DNA from: Colletotrichum lupini
Taxonomy: Eukaryota; Ascomycota; Sordariomycetes; Glomerellales; Glomerellaceae
Assembly (NCBI RefSeq): GCF_023278565.1
Contig: NC_064677.1
Span: forward strand, 4,960,001-5,024,000
Reading direction: 5' to 3'
Length of the DNA: 64,000 nt
The notes below the pieces were generated by a model. The model did no database searches, had not been told where the DNA came from, and saw only the letters and a list, made by a program, of their open reading frames with translations. Both the position numbers and the translations under genes were made by a program. Below, one piece after another: positions 24,201 through 40,200 of this stretch (positions are counted from its first letter, which is position 1; every line of letters begins with the position of its first letter).

Positions 24201-26760
24201 GTCTGGGATTACAAACATGGGATGATGCTGTTGTCCTCGCACACGTCCAGGTTTGCTGTTGCCTCTCTCTCGGGTTGACGAGATCCTGGGCGAACGAAGT
24301 ATGTCGCAGGTTATTCGGACTGTCCTAGCTGATTACCGCCTTGGAGAGGTCTTGGGGAGTGGTCTCTGTTGTATCGCGACTCGTGGTACACATCGTCACC
24401 TTCACTTTGCTATACAATACTCGACGAGCACTACTTACCTAGGAACACACAGTCCCAGAAACGATGTCGACGTGAGGGGATAGAAGAGACAACGCCTCCA
24501 ACTCGAAATCCCGATCGATGTACGAAGCCCTATATCCCTACCTACGATTCGAGACCGATGCGTCACCGTAAACGAGACACATTTCTTCAATGCCCACAAC
24601 TCTCCTTCCTGGATTGGATAACTGTCGACTTCTTGACTAGCGTGTCGTGGGGGGCAGATGCCTTTGTACACGTACCACCCCTCTCGGACACATGAAGTTG
24701 GACTACGGCTCTACGGTCAGCCAGTGGACAGGATGGTTTTGACATCCCGTGTTGAAGCGACAGATCACTGAAGAGAGGAGCAGGCCAGGATTCTCGTGTG
24801 CCTGGGAGAAACTAGCATGCGGACAGCAGATCGTTATTCAGTAAACCTGTCGCGGCGGGGCATGTGAGGGTATGACCTAGATCTGTGCATATGCCGACAC
24901 CGAGAGAGGTGAGGGATTGCTGTAGGAGTCTCTAGAGGTAAGAAAGGGTTGACTTGCCCTTGCACTTGTCTATTTATACGAGGTCAAAGAGAATGAGGAT
25001 AGGAGTCGTAGATAATGATACTATCCTGCCAACTCCATGGCGAATACTGGTGCATCATGTGGGCATGTGCAATTGCATCGTGGACGCAAACACCAGTTGC
25101 CAGTCTTAGCGTTTGACTTCTCCTTCGCAGATAATGCTCGAGGAGGATGTAACGATGGACGAGAAGGGTTTAATGCTCAGCCAGCCGGAGCAATAGCAGG
25201 ATTATCACGAGCAGAGCATAAGTTCCATCGCGAGACATCTGTCTCTCGGACCTTCACGGCCATTTGCTCAAATATTGCAAAAACCTTGACGATGGACCGA
25301 CCAGACAAAAAGTCTGACACAGAGGGGCCGGAAAGGCATCAGGGTAGCAGAAAGGAGGCCGAGTGAGGCATCACGGTCTTGGGCCTGTAAACATCATTCC
25401 AAAGAATTCTTGCAACACTGGATCCAGGTCTTCCAGGTCGCGAACCACAGAATATCTCGAGGACGACGCGAATTCGAGAAGCGGTGGCTGCGGGAACAGC
25501 AAGATGGAAACCGATACTGGAGTACTTGCGGTGATTATGAACCAGTCCATCCTTTCCCCTTGCCCAGTCGGTCATGATTAAACCAGACAGACTGAATATT
25601 TTATTGACATCGTCGATGCGTCGCAAGCCGTGATCAACCTAGGTCCTGGATGTGATTTCAGAGTACTGACAGAAACACTACGCTTTGAGATACTGCTATA
25701 GCCGCATCCCTATCTGGATATGTCATGGATGAAAAGCAGCGTTGTGGCGTGAATGAGAGCATCGTTGTGTTCACCGTGCGGCACTTGTTGCGGGTTGAGT
25801 GCGTGGCCCTCTCAGTACTTCCCAATGTAAGCGCCGGAGAGATGCATCGTCCCCTACACATAATCCGAGGGGGGATCAGATCAGTCAGATACAAGAAGAT
25901 ATACGTGTGCAGGACGAATTGGTATCAAACCATTGCTACTAAACTCGGAGGGGGAAAAGCCCATGTTTCAACCAGCGAGGTATGCTTCGAGCCGTGCGTG
26001 TCCAATCTTAACACTTGTATAAAAAGCTCGGGAACATATCCATCGGGTTTCAACACATGCGTACTGATATCCTGTGCTCTTCCAAGATACCCCAGATTGA
26101 CGAACGTCCTCATCTACGTGATACCTAGATTCAGAGGGCGTGGATACCCATGCAGTAACCACTTTACCATGTCTCAGTGATGTGCTTTTATTTCAGATGC
26201 TTAGATGCGAGGGGAAATAATCAAAGTCCGCCTCGGGTCGGGCCTGATTCTGACTGCTCAGATCGAGGAGAAGGCGAGTTCTGGTCACAGCCACAGAGAC
26301 GACCAACCCAGTCGTATTCCGATAGAGTTGTTGTCAATGTTGAAGAGCTCTAAGTTTGTAAACGCCATGAAGCTATCCCGAGGATATCCTTAAGTCGGAG
26401 TAATGATAGAGTACTTTGCACCATTGAGCCTGACCATGTCTTCGCTACCTAGTCGAGGCTCCCCACTCGACATGTCTTGCGCTTGTGCAAATGGTGTAAG
26501 TTGTCTTCGGTATAGATGCTACCAGAATAACTTCTGTGGGCTCGGAATAAGCCCTGAGCTGTCTGTCTACCAATCCACCCTTCTGGACCCATCCCTGTGC
26601 TTCCGAGCTTGGGATCTTCGCGACCCTTTTGTACATGTCAATCCCATCATCTAGATCAATTCGAGGGTATCTTGCTTGACTGATACCTGTCCCCCGAAAC
26701 GCCGATAACGCCACATAGATACTGACTAAACCCTTTCGTACACCGCCGGCAGTGAACCGC
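18201..26760. other. Gene-poor region, second part
   Basis: No gene that I can support over about 8.5 kb. Sequence is CT-rich in opposite directions on either side of about 18.9-19.2 kb, which resembles a divergent promoter. A plus-strand ATG at 19222 opens a 78-codon frame starting with a leucine run, but the run is low-complexity CTG/CTA sequence. The longest frame (20593-21234) starts at GTG and has no recognisable motif. The last few hundred bases before 26761 should contain the smc5 3' UTR. Confidence 0.55.
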
Positions 26761-30339
<3,579 letters not shown>

Positions 30340-30370
30340 TTCCGATCGATGTGGTGTTCTGGAAGCAGAG

Positions 30371-30387
30371 GTGTGTGTGTGTGTGTG
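30371..30387. repeat. (GT)8 dinucleotide repeat
   Basis: Perfect GT repeat 32 nt upstream of the smc5 start codon; reads as AC in the smc5 leader. Confidence 0.85.
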
Positions 30388-30474
30388 GTAAAGAAATCGG
30401 TAAAGTCGGTAAAGGGCGATGCCGATCTGAGGGAGGCTACCTTACCTCGTTGGCGTTGGTGGACGTCGAGTGCG

Positions 30475-30500
30475 ACGCGAAGTAATTAATTTAGACGCGT
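30475..30500. promoter_or_regulatory. Candidate MCB (MluI cell-cycle box) pair upstream of smc5
   Basis: ACGCGT at 30495-30500 and a near match ACGCGA at 30475-30480, about 140-160 nt upstream of the smc5 ATG. In yeasts MBF binds ACGCGT to drive G1/S expression of replication and repair genes. The same hexamer also occurs elsewhere in the window by chance (for example near 4709, 19286 and 63626), so the position, not the word itself, is the argument. Confidence 0.3.
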
Positions 30501-31823
30501 CGGATCTCACCCCGCGCGCCACACTCCCTGTAGGCTCCCTTCGTCGTTGAGGAAAGAGCTACCTAAGGAGCGTCCGATTACATAAGAACCGAGGAAGGCG
30601 CTTAGCTAAGACTCAGATATGTAGCTGCCCGGCGCAAGGTGGTAACAGTGGTGGGGTTGGTGGGGCTCTCAGCTGCCGTGCGCTCCAGCGTAGGTAGGTC
30701 CCGTCCGGTGCATCTCAGTGGGGCTGAGGTCCGCACGGATTCCAGTGCCGCGGGTGGCTGCCAACTTCATCCCTTAACATCAGCCGGCTGTTGATCCGTC
30801 GTCCGATGCGGCCAACGTCGTCTATCGCGCCCCGATGGCCCACTTCTCAGGAATTTTCGCTGACACCTGATGAAACCCTTCGTCAGTTTTCTTCGCAAGG
30901 TGTGGTGACACCTGTCGAGGATGCTTCGTAAGTGAGGTTGTGGGTGTGACTCCACTCATCCATAGGACTGTCCACAATGTGATTGTAGGTGCGCCAGAAG
31001 AAAGAGGCAGCTGTCACCCACAACAATGGAGCGCACGTATGTAAGTACTCTGAATGATACTTCGATCGCAGACAAAGAAGAGCAAAAAAACTTTTTAGCA
31101 AGAGCAACGCTCGTAAATGAGATAGCCACGATAATCAACGATGATAAGAATGACCAGAAACCAAAAATGACGTCCGAGGGAGGCAAGTGTGGTGGTGGGT
31201 GACAGACTCAGAAAAGAGCGCCATGAGCGCCTTGAGTTTTTGTTTCCTTCGCTTGGTTTCTTCTCCAACGTCAGGTGAGATGTCTAGTGGCCGAATTCTA
31301 GAGCTCCGCCTTCATTCCAGTCGCCCTTGGCTACTTCGGAGCGTGAACCCCAGTGAGACCTGACCGCTGCTGTATTCGTCCTTTCAACGGGCCTCGAGGT
31401 CGCTCCTTGGAAGGGGGCAACGTCTGTCTGCTGTCTCCCTTCGAACCTTCTATTTTCTGCCGATTGCCTCACCTGCCCCAGCACCCTGGCTCCCACTTGC
31501 ATTCCCTTCTCCCACCACAACACCTCTGCCTTGACTCTGCGCGTCTTGGGCTTTTCCCCCGTCACCACTCGGATATCCGCGCTGCCTTTCTTTCTAACAC
31601 CTCCAAACACCATCACACACCACCCTCTCGGTATCGTCTGGCTTTTTTTGGCAATCAGTCTATCAAAAATTCCATCCATTCGTTCAGATCCTGGCCTTCA
31701 TCACCCTCTCTTCTTTCTCACTCACTTAGTCCATCCAGGATCCTTATCTCCTTTCCCAAACATCTCCCCTTTCAACGCCTTACACACGGTAGACATCACC
31801 ACTTGCCGTACTCGAAACCGATC

Positions 31824-31832
31824 ATGTTCTGA
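31824..31832 (+). other. Minimal upstream ORF (Met-Phe-stop) before the kinase gene
   Basis: ATG TTC TGA, ending 25 nt before the main ATG at 31858. It is the only ATG in the preceding 542 nt. Small uORFs this close to a start can lower or tune initiation. Confidence 0.6.
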
Positions 31833-31857
31833 CTGCGACCCCGGAACTACCGCTGCA

Positions 31858-34800
31858 ATGTCCGAGACTGGTCGGACGAGGGCTTCGGCTGCTCAAGCCC
31901 GGGCTCCTCTTGCGGATGCGACTCAACGCATCAATAATGCTTCATCCAAAATCCCCATCAAATCATCAAAGTCACGCGACAAGAACACCGGTCATTCCCA
32001 AAATGCTGCGGCTTCGGATCGCCAACGCTACACCAGCGACTATGACCCGCCGGTCTCTGGAGCGAGAGCCGCAGCTGCTTCGGCTGGTCCACCTACCGCT
32101 CGCAACCCTGCTGTTGCAAGAGCGCGAGCATCCCATGACGTCGATCCGTCGAAGCGCATGTCCCAGGCATCTCAGGCCTCCACGACCACATCGAGCAAGA
32201 GAAGCAGCGGCTATGCTTACAAGACACACATTGGTCCCTGGTTGTTGGGCAGAACCCTCGGAAAGGGCTCATCGGCTCGCGTGAGACTCTGCAAGCATCG
32301 TTTGTCTGGTGAATTGGCAGCCGTCAAAATTGTGCCCAAGAAGACAGCCTACTTGATCCAAGCCGGCAGTCTCGCTGAACTTCACGACTACGACGACAGT
32401 TTGCCCGAGAAGATCAATGGCGAGATGCGTGTGCCTCTTTCGATCGAGCGAGAAGTGGCCATCTTGAAGCTGGTCGATCACCCAAACGTTATGAAGGTGT
32501 ATGATATTTGGGAGAATCGATCAGAGATGTTGGTTGTCACTATCGCATGGAGACGAGTCCCGAGCTAATTTTCGAACAGTTATCTGGTACTTGAGTATGT
32601 TGAACAAGGCGACTTATTCGACTACATCAATACCAACGGTCGGTTCACTGAGGAAGGCGCCATGTTTCTCTTTCGACAGATGATGAGCGCCCTTCAATAT
32701 TGTCATTCCTTCAACATCTGCCACCGAGACCTCAAGCCCGAAAATATCCTGTTGACGCCCGACAACAAGGTTAAAATTGCCGATTTTGGCATGGCCGCTT
32801 TGCATCAATCTTCGGAGCACCGACTTGTGACGGCTTGCGGCAGTCCTCACTACGCTGCCCCTGAGCTCTTGAAGCACAAGCACTATCGAGGAGATAAAGC
32901 CGACATATGGTCTTTGGGCGTCATTCTCTATGCCCTTCTAGCCGCGTGCTTGCCCTTCGATGACCCCGACATTGGTGCACTGCTACAGAAAACCAAGAGG
33001 GGTATATACGAGATCCCAGATTTCTTGAGCCCTGAAGCCAAAGATCTCATCCGTCGCATGCTTGTGGCCAATCCTGACACAAGAATCAGCATCAAGGAGA
33101 TGTGGCAGCATCCACTCATTCGGAAGTACGACTATCTCGACGACCTTGGCAACAACCATCAGCTCAACGATCTTCGCAAGGGCTTTCACTACACTCCGCT
33201 GAAGCCCCATGAAGTTGACCCTCACCTGGTTAGGCAGCTTCGCTCACTATGGCACATGCTCACCGAACATCAGATCAAGTTGAAGCTCATGGACTCTGCG
33301 TATGTAGATTTACTGGCCCGCTGATTTGGCAAAAAGCTAACTTGACCCAGGAAAAACGACCAGAAGCTGTTCTACTGGCTTCTTCACAGCTACCGCCAGA
33401 AGCAGCTAGAGAATTTCCTCCCCGAGTTGTCTCAGTCTCCGAGTGACTACCATCATCTCCAAGAACCTGTTTGGAAGAAGAGGGTATCCACTGTCGAGTT
33501 CAATCAGCCCAGAGCAGACGGAACGGGCAGAAGTGTGTCGCGCTTCACAGTCATCTCCCATGTTGCGGAGACAGATGATGGAACAATTCAGAGCTACGAT
33601 CCTTACAACTCAAGCCGGCCTATGCGAGGGAATTCTCAGGCAAGCCATGCAAAGATTGTCGTTCATCGCAATCGTCGCGGCTCCATGAAGCGGGACAATA
33701 CACAGACATCGCAACTGTCACGCATCAAGACAGGCTCGACGTTGCGTCACTCACGCGTCAACTCTCAGCGAACAACACACTCTGGCCGCTTCCAGTCCCC
33801 CCGCAGCTCAATGAATTCGCTCCATAGCAGCAGACCAGGAACCTCTTATAGCAGACCGGCTTCCCGTCACAAGCGAGGTATCGACTTTTCTCACATAAGA
33901 AAGAAGTCTACCGATAGCCACGCCGACAAGCGTCGTCGAGGTGCCCCGAGCGTCATTGGAGAGGAAACTTACCTGAAGAGACCGCAATCTCCCACGAGTC
34001 CGCCAAAGCGCATTTCTATGATGGACAGACCTAGACCAAAGCTGAAGATTGTGAAGCCTCAGGATCCAGCTGTCATTGTGAACGAGGAAGTTCGGCACTT
34101 CAGCAACAGTATCGCAAAGGACTGCGATGAAGCCTTCAACAGCTTCCTATCTGTCGATGAGACAACAGAGCTGGTTTTGGAAGACAAGAGTAGTGGTATC
34201 AAGAGAGAGTCTACGGGTCTGTCTTTGGGCCCAGTAACACCCTCTCCCGAGACTTTGACGAATCCTTACCATCCATGGGACACTCGACCCTTGCCGCCTT
34301 TACCGCCTCCTAAATCGACGCCATCCTCGATTTCGGAATCTGAGAGGCCTAGCAAGAATTACGACCATCCCAAGGATGCACAGCATTCTGGCCGGGTCGG
34401 AAAGTTTGTTGATCAAGTCAATCGTCTAGGCTTTCCTACTCTGCTTCCTAAGCAAGATCGCCGTACTGTATCCGCACCTACACATAGTCAAAGCAAGGTG
34501 ACCGGTCGCTTGCCGGCAATCAACGAGAACGGGCGAGACTCAGAGTCTTCATCCCACTGGGGAGATGCTGACCGAAACAGGATTGTATCTGCCCCGCCCA
34601 AGACCCCTGGCGGTTACGCTGAAAATGATGGTCTTGACTATCTGGTCCAAGCAGGAGATACCATCCGTGTTGTCAACTCCCCCAGTGCAACGAGTCCGAT
34701 CCCAAAACCTCTGAACGTGCGAAAGAAGACTGCCGAGCGACCAGCTTACGAGGACCAGGTCGAGGAGCGCTACGTCTACATGCACGGTGCGTCGGGTACA

Positions 34801-35750
34801 GATGAACCATCGACTCCATCTGCTACTACTTATGGAAGTGGCACAACGAAGCAGAAAAAGTCCTCGTGGTTCAAGCGATACTCAAAGGATAGCACTTCTA
34901 GAGAGGGTAGTATCAATACCGAGGCAACTCAAGAAACCCAGGCATACAGCATGACAACACAGTCTACAGCCCCAAGCCGCTCGGAGACAAAGATCCACGA
35001 GCATCCTCCCCCGGTTGCAACCAAGAAGAAGGGCTTCGGCTTGCTTTTCTGGAAGAGCAGTAAGGCCAAGTCAGAGGGAAAGATGGCGATCGCGGGTGAG
35101 CTACGAACTACGAATATTGTACCCATTGAAAATGCCTCACTAACATGTACCACAGGTCCAGATTACGATGACTCTTCCTCTCCCGACAACCAAAGAGTTA
35201 TCGGACACGAAACGAGCCGGAAATCAGTTAAGAGCTGGAACGGCTCTGAGAAGGGAGCTCGAACAATTGCGGTTCATCAAAACTGGCTGGCTCGCCTGTT
35301 CGGGGTCAAGCCCGCGACGAGCTACGTGTGCTTGGTCATGTCACGCAAGCGAGCTCGGCAGGAAATGGTAATCCTCCTCAAAGACTGGCGACGTTATGGT
35401 ATGAGAGATATCCAGGTCGAGAAGGAGAGAAACATTGTGTTTGCCCGAGTTGGGGCGCAGAATTGTAAGTCATTTTCCACCCTCCCATGGGAAAGCCATA
35501 TTTTCTCTCCCTACTAACTTTGTCCGTAGACTTAGGCATGAAGGAAGTTGCATTTGCCGCGGAGATTATGACAGTGATCGAGCACGGGAAGAAGGGTCCC
35601 CTCTGCATTGTACGATTTACACAAGAGCGCGGGGCGGCCAGTAGTTTCCACAAGGTTGTGGACACGGTTCGAATGATGCTCGGATCGCGAGGGCTGGTTG
35701 TCGCCGACAAGTCCAAGGAGAAGATGATGATCAAAACGCTCAATTCCTGA
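31858..35750 (+). CDS. Gin4/Hsl1/Cdr2-type (Nim1-related) serine/threonine kinase
   Basis: Kinases of this group sit at the septin ring or cell cortex and link cell shape to mitotic entry, acting on Wee1/Swe1. Exons are 31858-32528, 32580-33299, 33351-35095, 35156-35464 and 35530-35750, giving 1221 aa. A basic low-complexity leader precedes the kinase domain (about 125-435). Seen in it: glycine loop GKGSSARV near 135, lysine in AVKIV near 157, CHRDLKPEN near 271-277, DFG near 292-294 and an APE motif. A long disordered Ser/Arg-rich middle follows, then a C-terminal lobe of about 110 residues that fits the KA1-like membrane-binding domain of Gin4/Hsl1. A 20-codon insertion relative to this model results if intron 4 (60 nt, no stop) is retained. 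I cannot tell Gin4 from Hsl1/Cdr2 orthology by eye. The start was chosen as the first ATG that opens the long frame. Confidence 0.93.
35096..35155 (+). other. In-frame 60-nt intron in the kinase gene
   Basis: Donor GTGAGC, branch-like CACTAAC and acceptor CACAG are all present, so it should be spliced. Its length is a multiple of three and it has no in-frame stop, so retention would add 20 residues. Confidence 0.7.
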
Positions 35751-38138
35751 GGATGGACGAGATTGCATTTGGCGTCAGAACGTGGGCGGCGACATTCTTT
35801 TTTGGGGCACCGGCTCGGGGGGTTGCTTGACTGAGGATCGACGGGTTCCCCCACGATTCTGCTTTTTCTTTTCTCACTTTTTCTTGCCAGTCACATACCT
35901 GGGATCAAGCATAGGCTGGGCATTTTTATTTCGGAGGATAAGGATGGATTCAATGTGAGCATGGACTGCGGATGCGGCTCGACATCACAGGCCTTGGAGA
36001 GCATTGGAGGAACTGGAGGATGGATAATTACTGTGGTTGGATGGCTTTCCCAGCACTACAGCTGAGGTTTATATCCATATCACGATGGATTGGTGGTTTG
36101 GAGATTCCGTCCGATGATTGAGATTATTCTTCAGCCATCAACAGTTTCTTTGTATGGCTGAGAGGCAAAGAGGCTATTGTTCATAGAGTCGAGCTGCATA
36201 GGTACCCAAAAAGTTGATTGCTATTACATTACAAAGGAGGGCTATTATGTTCTCAATACCTTACTCAATGTGTGTCGTTCTAGGTGACGGCAAGGGCCGG
36301 AAACTGTCGGCATGCACGAGGGCGCTGATTGGAGTACGCGGAGCTGGGGTAGCACGCCTGCCAGACCTCGGCAGCTCGGTGAATCGGATCTAGAGGTGAG
36401 CTCGAGCCACGGGTAAGGATCCATGTGTCCCGCGTCATAATAGCTCGGCAAGTGGAGAGAGCATTGGTCTTTTAAGCATGTCAAGGTAGAGTCGAGTGCC
36501 GATTTGGTGATACCTTCAGGTTGCTTGTTGCTCACTCTCAACCATGCTCCCATTCGAGTCTTGGGGGAGTTGATACGCAACAAATTCACCGTCCCAATTT
36601 TGAGAATGCATCCGTATGTGGATCTGCGGCAGACCCTTATTCTTTTCTTACCTACCCCAGAGACGGAGACGAGCTTCAATTGCGGGCCTCGCCCCCATCA
36701 AGCATGGCTTTCGCCGGCGGCGACAGTGCATTTTTTCTTATCGCGGACGGATCCGACTTCGGCTTGGGAAACTGGGGTTTTTGGGCGATTACGTTGGGCT
36801 ACGGGGTTGTGAAAGCACGCAAGGCCATGACTTGGGGCAGAAAGAATTTGCACATAGTTGCTCGATTGTATCGAGTAAGAGATTCAATTGAGTGAGTTGG
36901 TTGAAGTAGTCTTGTAGTAATCAAGGTCGATGGCAGAGATGGCCATTGTTGCTGCCGATTTTCTCTGCAATTCTTATCGCATTCTGACCCCGCCATGCGA
37001 TGCCCATGTCACTGTCAGCCCAATAAGACTGGCCAGAGGTATTGCAATGAGGTCACTGCTGCTGGGGCTCACTTCTCACTCGGATCAGAACCCGAGCTCG
37101 ACTACCATAGAATGAAGCGCATGGAAGGCAAGGGTCATAGTGCGGTACATGCCATGAAGCAAGCTGGAGGAGCACATGCAAAGTCACTTTCTTGGCCGTA
37201 CTGTAGGTAGGTAGACTTGGAGGTTCCCGTCGGCTTCTTTTGGAGGTCTAGTTTCACTCTTTCCCCACACTTTCACAAGCGTCTGGCGACTGCTTCTCCT
37301 TGATGAACCCAAGGAACCTCCCTTTGTAACCCGATCTCCAACATCAACCACAACGCATGGACGCCTCTCTCGAATCTTTTCCTTCCCCTCTTCTCCCCGC
37401 GGTCCGGCTGTGAAGCTCTCCATCCACCCGAATCAGCCCGATCACTGCCGACCCAGGTATGGTCGCTAGCTGTTTCTGGGTCCCTGACTAAAGTGTCATG
37501 ATACTATCCCGGTACAAAAGATGGCCAGCCAGTGGACTTTGCCCTTCGGCTACCATTCCGCCAATTTGCATGTACCTCGGGTGGATCCCGAGAGGTTCCC
37601 CAGGTCCCTCTTTTTACCTCTTCCTCTCCTGGTCTACACAATCGAAGTCTGCGCATGCATCATTCCTGCCCTTGTCATGGATGATGGGCGCCGGCCAACC
37701 CCTCGCTCGACTCGTCTGTGCCGAGCTTGCGACGGCACTCGCCCAGGTCCAATGCGCCAAACCCCCCGTCGGGAGCTGTCTTCTTCAATAATTACATGGT
37801 GCCTTGCATTCTTCGTCCGTTAGCCAGCAAGCCTACTTATTCCGTCTATTTCTTCCAGAACACCCAGCTTCACCTCTCCTTTATACTTCTTCCATCCCAA
37901 TCCAATTGCTCTTGTTCTCCTTGAAAAACTAAAGATACCCCGTGTACTACGCTTACCATAACCGTCCTGTCTCACGACGAAGCTTGTGCACATTCCTCTT
38001 ACACGTGAAAACCTTCCTACGACTACCAGCCAGCACAGTCGCCGACCGGGAGATACTACTATTTTGCGTACTACCCAACACTAGACACCATCACGAAGTG
38101 TAGAGACACACATATTCGCACACTCACATACACACACA
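35751..38138. other. Kinase 3' region and malate synthase upstream region
   Basis: No supportable gene in 2.4 kb. The first few hundred bases should be kinase 3' UTR. From about 37250 the plus strand becomes pyrimidine-rich, and no plus-strand ATG occurs from 37798 to 38138, consistent with a malate synthase leader of about 340 nt or more. Confidence 0.6.
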
Positions 38139-40200
38139 ATGGCTACCACCGAAGCAATCCTTCAAGGCGTCAACGTCTTGGGCAACGTCACGGATGCCCA
38201 GCGCAAGATCCTTACCCCCGATGCCCTCGCTTTCCTTGCCCTATTGCACCGCTCTTTCAATGCCACACGCAAGTCACTGCTCGAGCGCCGCAAGCTCCGC
38301 CAGGCGGAGCTCGACCGTGGCGTCCTGCCCGACTTCCTCCCCGAGACGAAGCACATCAGAGAGAACTCCACATGGAAGGGTGCTCCGCCGGCTCCCGGCC
38401 TGGTCGACCGTAGAGTTGAGATCACCGGCCCCACCGATCGCAAGATGGTCGTCAATGCTCTGAACTCGAATGTTTGGACTTACATGGCTGATTTCGAGGG
38501 TGAGTTTGCGCCACACCGGAATACGCACTCGACCTCAATGGTATACTGTACTAACAATCGTCTGCCACAGATTCGAGCGCGCCAACCTGGGATAACATGG
38601 TCAACGGCCAAGTGAACCTGTACGATGCCAACCGCCGCAAGGTCGACTTTAAGCAGGGATCCAAGGAATACAAGCTCCGCACCGACCGTACCCTGCCTAC
38701 TCTGATTGTTCGACCCCGTGGCTGGCACTTGGAGGAGAAGCACGTTACCGTTGACGGCGAGCCCATCTCTGGTTCTCTCTTCGACTTTGGCCTCTACTTC
38801 TACCACAATGCCCGTCAGACCATCGATATTGGCATTGGCCCATACTTCTACCTCCCCAAGATGGAGTCCCACCTCGAGGCCCGCCTGTGGAACGACGCTT
38901 TCAACCTCGCCCAGGACTACGTCGGTGTTCCCCGTGGCACCATTCGTGGAACCGTTCTGATCGAGACTATCCTGGCTGCGTTTGAGATGGACGAGATCAT
39001 CTACGAGTTGAGAGACCACAGCTCCGGCCTCAACTGCGGTCGCTGGGACTACATTTTCAGCACCATTAAGAAGTTCAGAAACAACTCCAACTTCGTTCTG
39101 CCCGACCGCAGCGCCGTCACCATGACGAGCCCGTTCATGGATGCCTACGTGAGTTACCTCGCGCCCTCTCGCATGCCTTATATAGAGGAGATACTAACCC
39201 TCGCCGTAGGTCAAACTCCTCATCCAGACCTGCCACAAGAGAGGCGTTCACGCCATGGGCGGCATGGCCGCCCAGATCCCCATCAAGGACGACAAGGCCG
39301 CCAACGACAAGGCGATGGAAGGCGTCCGCGCCGATAAGCTGCGCGAGGTGCGCGCTGGTCACGACGGGTGAGTCGGCTGTATTCTTGCCTCATGACACTG
39401 AGTTAGCTACTAACATAATATCAAAGCACATGGGTCGCTCACCCTGCTTTGGCTTCGATTGCCTCTGAGATCTTCAACAAGAACATGCCCACGCCCAATC
39501 AGCTCTTTGTCCGCCGTGAGGACGTCAAGATTGGCCAGAACGATTTGTTGAACATGAACGTGCCGGGCAAGATTACTGAGGAGGGTATCAAGAAGAACCT
39601 CAACATCGGCCTTGGCTACATGGAGGCCTGGATCCGTGGCGTTGGCTGCGTTCCCATTAACTTCCTCATGTAAGTCTCACAAACTGCCCCCCCCCCGGTA
39701 CCCTTCATCAATCACATCATCAAGAGAAAAAAAAGCTCACATGTCGCGCGTATAGGGAGGACGCCGCTACCGCCGAGGTCTCTCGCTCTCAGCTCTGGCA
39801 ATGGGTCAAGCACGGCGTGTCCACCGCCGAGGGCAAGAAGGTCGACAAGGCCTACGCTCTCAAGCTCCTCAAGGAGTCCGCCGACGAGCTCGCCAGCAAG
39901 GCGCCCAAGGGTAACAAGTATCACCTCGCCGCGCAGTACTTTGCCGGCCAGGTCACCGGTGAAGATTATGCCGATTTCCTGACCACGTAAGTCTACATCA
40001 TACCACCTTTCGTTCCCACAATGCTGCCGCCACCACCACCGGCGCTATTTTGTCCCTCTTCGGGGCTTTCTCTTCGCGCTCCGTGGCTTTGACCCGCTTG
40101 TGTTGGTTTATCATGGAACAACGTTTCTGACTTGACCAACAGTCTTCTTTACGATGAGATCACCGTCGTCGGTAGCGCACGCCCTGCTTCCAAGTTGTAA
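38139..40200 (+). CDS. acuE: Malate synthase, peroxisomal/glyoxysomal (glyoxylate cycle)
   Basis: Condenses acetyl-CoA with glyoxylate to malate, needed for growth on acetate and fatty acids; known as acuE in Aspergillus and acu-9 in Neurospora. Exons are 38139-38499, 38571-39148, 39210-39367, 39427-39669, 39756-39986 and 40143-40200, giving 542 aa, the usual length. The family signature [16 protein letters not shown] is complete. Predicted magnesium ligands are Glu252 (IET) and Asp280 (GRWDY), the catalytic base is Asp449 (MEDAATAE), and the catalytic arginine is probably Arg168. The protein ends SKL, a canonical PTS1 signal for peroxisomal import. Five introns have standard ends. This gene is normally under acetate induction and carbon repression in relatives; I could not show enriched sites here. 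Confidence 0.98.

Larger units (their letters stand above)
30340..31857. promoter_or_regulatory. Divergent promoter region between smc5 and the kinase gene
   Basis: A 1.5-kb intergenic region with no gene. On the smc5 side there is (GT)8 at 30371-30387 and no minus-strand ATG up to 30590, suggesting a short leader. On the kinase side the last 550 nt are CT-rich and nearly ATG-free, suggesting a leader of about 0.5 kb. Confidence 0.6.

Noticed and set aside
37050..38138. CreA-type SYGGRG sites upstream of malate synthase
   Set aside because: About five matches, but the degenerate hexamer is expected nearly four times in this length, so there is no enrichment.
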